DNA of 64,000 nucleotides from Allobosea sp. OK403 (GTDB lineage Bacteria; Pseudomonadota; Alphaproteobacteria; Rhizobiales; Beijerinckiaceae): the NCBI RefSeq assembly GCF_900113835.1, contig NZ_FOQV01000001.1, positions 434,001 to 498,000 of the forward strand. Reading direction: 5' to 3'. This document shows, piece after piece, positions 62,506 through 64,000 of the stretch. Below the pieces are notes generated by a model. The model was not told the origin of the DNA, did not search any database, and was given only the letters and a program-made list of their open reading frames with translations. The position numbers were made by a program, and so were the translations under genes. Each line of letters opens with the position of its first letter. Within the stretch, counting starts at the first letter, position 1.

Positions 62506-63404
62506 TCCAGCTCAGCCATCTCCAGAAGCTCGAAGCCGAGGCGATCTTCATCATCCGCGAGGTCGTGGCGACCTGCGACAAGCCGGTGCTGCTCTATTCG
62601 ATCGGCAAGGATTCAGCTGTCCTGCTGCATCTCGCCATGAAGGCATTCTACCCGGCCAAGCCGCCTTTTCCGCTGCTCCATGTCGATACGACTTGGAAGT
62701 TCCGCGAGATGATCGCCTTCCGCGACGAGACCGCCGCTCGGCTCGGGCTCGATCTCATCGTGCATGTCAACCAGGAGGGCGTGAAGGCCGGCATCGGTCC
62801 CTTCGCCTCGGGCTCGCGCATCCATACCGATGTGATGAAGACGCAAGGCCTGAAACAGGCGCTCGACCTGCACAGATTCGACGCGGCCTTCGGCGGCGCC
62901 CGGCGCGACGAAGAGAAGAGCCGCGCCAAGGAGCGCGTCTTCTCCCTGCGCTCACCTGAGCATCGCTGGGATCCGAAGAACCAACGACCCGAGCCCTGGC
63001 AATTGTTCAACACCCGCAAGCACAAGGATGAGAGTTTTCGCGTGTTTCCGCTCTCCAATTGGACCGAGCGCGACGTCTGGGACTACATCGCGCTCGAGAA
63101 TATCCCGGTCGTGCCGCTTTATTTCGCCGCTCCGCGCCCGGTGGTGAAGCGCGACGGCACCTGGATCATGCGCGATGACGAGCGCATGGAGCTCCTGCCC
63201 GGCGAGGTCGTCGAGAGCCGCATGGTCCGCTTCCGCACGCTCGGTTGCTACCCGCTGACGGGAGCGGTCGAGAGCGAAGCGGCAAGCCTGACCGAGATCA
63301 TCGCCGAGATGCGCTCATCGCGCTCGTCGGAGCGGCAGGGCCGCGTCATCGACCATGACGGGGCGGGCTCGATGGAGCAGAAGAAGCAGGAAGGCTATTT
63401 CTGA
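62502..63404 (+). CDS. cysD: Sulfate adenylyltransferase subunit 2
   Basis: The 300-residue ATP pyrophosphatase-type subunit makes adenylylsulfate from sulfate and ATP, together with the CysN GTPase. The PP-loop is [14 protein letters not shown] (33-38 core). Family strings include [27 protein letters not shown], and the C-terminal end EGYF. It begins at ATG 62502 overlapping the cysH stop; a longer frame upstream is out of context. The cysN start overlaps its stop by one base. Confidence 0.95.
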   Translation: MIQLSHLQKLEAEAIFIIREVVATCDKPVLLYSIGKDSAVLLHLAMKAFYPAKPPFPLLHVDTTWKFREMIAFRDETAARLGLDLIVHVNQEGVKAGIGPFASGSRIHTDVMKTQGLKQALDLHRFDAAFGGARRDEEKSRAKERVFSLRSPEHRWDPKNQRPEPWQLFNTRKHKDESFRVFPLSNWTERDVWDYIALENIPVVPLYFAAPRPVVKRDGTWIMRDDERMELLPGEVVESRMVRFRTLGCYPLTGAVESEAASLTEIIAEMRSSRSSERQGRVIDHDGAGSMEQKKQEGYF

Positions 63405-64000
63405 TGACCGCGCTGGCCAAGGAGAAGCGGTCGTCAGGCCCGGCTGCCGGGCAGGTTCCTGCAAATGACTCGACCGGGCTCGAGGCTTCGGGCCAGCATT
63501 CCCTGCTGCGCTTCATCACCTGCGGTTCGGTCGATGACGGCAAGTCGACGCTGATCGGCCGGATGCTCTATGAGGCCGGTGCGGTGCTCGATGATCAGCT
63601 CGACACGCTCGACGCCGATTCCCGCAGATTCGGCACGCAAGGAACCCAGCCCGATTTCGCCTTGCTCGTCGACGGCCTGTCGGCCGAGCGCGAGCAGGGC
63701 ATCACCATCGATGTCGCCTATCGCTATTTCGCCACGGAGAAGCGCAGCTTCATCGTCGCCGACACGCCGGGCCACGAGCAATATACCCGCAACATGGCGA
63801 CTGGCGCCTCGACCGCCGATCTCGCCATCATCCTGATCGACGCGCGCAAAGGGTTGCTGCCGCAGACGCGGCGACACTCCTTCATCGTCTCGCTGGTCGG
63901 GGTCCGGCATGTCGTCGTCGCGGTGAACAAGATGGACCTCGTCGGCTATGACGAGACCGTCTTCCGCCGCATTGCCGAGGATTATCGCGAGGCGACGAAG
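63404..64000 (+). CDS. cysN: Sulfate adenylyltransferase subunit 1, GTPase (partial, runs off window)
   Basis: The first 199 codons of the GTPase subunit are present; the window ends inside the gene. Seen are the P-loop GSVDDGKST (41-49), the switch region [16 protein letters not shown]3 DTPGHEQY and G4 NKMD, the elongation-factor-like pattern of CysN. GTP hydrolysis drives adenylylsulfate formation by CysD. Whether it is plain CysN or a CysN-CysC (NodQ-like) fusion cannot be told, as the C-terminus is outside. It starts at ATG 63404, overlapping the cysD stop (TGATG). Confidence 0.93.
   Translation, partial: MTALAKEKRSSGPAAGQVPANDSTGLEASGQHSLLRFITCGSVDDGKSTLIGRMLYEAGAVLDDQLDTLDADSRRFGTQGTQPDFALLVDGLSAEREQGITIDVAYRYFATEKRSFIVADTPGHEQYTRNMATGASTADLAIILIDARKGLLPQTRRHSFIVSLVGVRHVVVAVNKMDLVGYDETVFRRIAEDYREATK

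Noticed and set aside
1..64000. Mobile element, prophage or genomic island boundaries
   Set aside because: No transposase, integrase, tRNA-flanked repeat or phage gene was seen. The palindromic repeats are small non-coding elements only.

Overview
The window is 64 kb of GC-rich DNA and reads as chromosome of an alphaproteobacterium in the Hyphomicrobiales (Rhizobiales). A Bosea-like genus is my best guess, from gene content and codon use only. Supporting signs are an alphaproteobacterial LexA box (GAAC-N7-GAAC) in front of an imuA-imuB-dnaE2 mutagenesis cassette, several solute-uptake ABC operons, a phosphonatase cluster and an assimilatory APS-reductase cluster. I see no rRNA, tRNA, transposase, phage gene or CRISPR array. 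The last gene (cysN) runs off the right edge.

Layout. (1) 21-8590: amidase, two very similar orphan peptide-type solute-binding proteins (SBPs), a gamma-glutamyltransferase and a MocR/PdxR-type regulator. Between the two SBPs lie decayed ends of a second gamma-glutamyltransferase and a second amidase, so the amidase-SBP-ggt unit was once tandemly duplicated and then partly deleted. (2) 8616-19117: an omega-aminotransferase facing a YdfG-type dehydrogenase. The dehydrogenase starts a phosphonate block with an FAD oxidoreductase, PhnX, a phosphonate monoester hydrolase-like enzyme and a four-gene ABC importer. There is no phnW, so an oxidative route from an aminophosphonate ester to acetaldehyde and phosphate is the likely job. 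The last permease carries an odd extra membrane segment and a Pro/Asn-rich tail with a duplicated 18-residue motif. (3) 19188-26462: an amidohydrolase, and divergently the LexA-controlled imuA-imuB-dnaE2 genes. dnaE2 carries an in-frame palindromic insertion. (4) 26636-32341: a complete dipeptide/oligopeptide ABC operon. (5) 32354-54147: a minus-strand two-partner secretion locus. A 6,419-residue filamentous adhesin (tpsA) takes up 30% of the window, followed by its transporter tpsB and a SapC-family gene. (6) 54420-60431: a minus-strand livK-H-M-G-F type importer followed by a cobalamin-independent methionine synthase-like gene. (7) 60699-64000: a short-chain dehydrogenase lacking the usual catalytic residues, then cysH-cysD-cysN for sulfate assimilation, preceded by a 14-bp-arm palindrome.

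The observations I rate highest: palindromic intergenic elements sit exactly between the SBP gene and the membrane/ATPase genes in all three full ABC operons; a palindrome is inserted in frame within dnaE2; the phosphonate block is PhnW-less with an esterase and a permease carrying a selected tail; the duplication scar lies at 3.3-3.5 kb; and the adhesin has alternating 79-residue modules, interrupting helical modules and paired cysteines.
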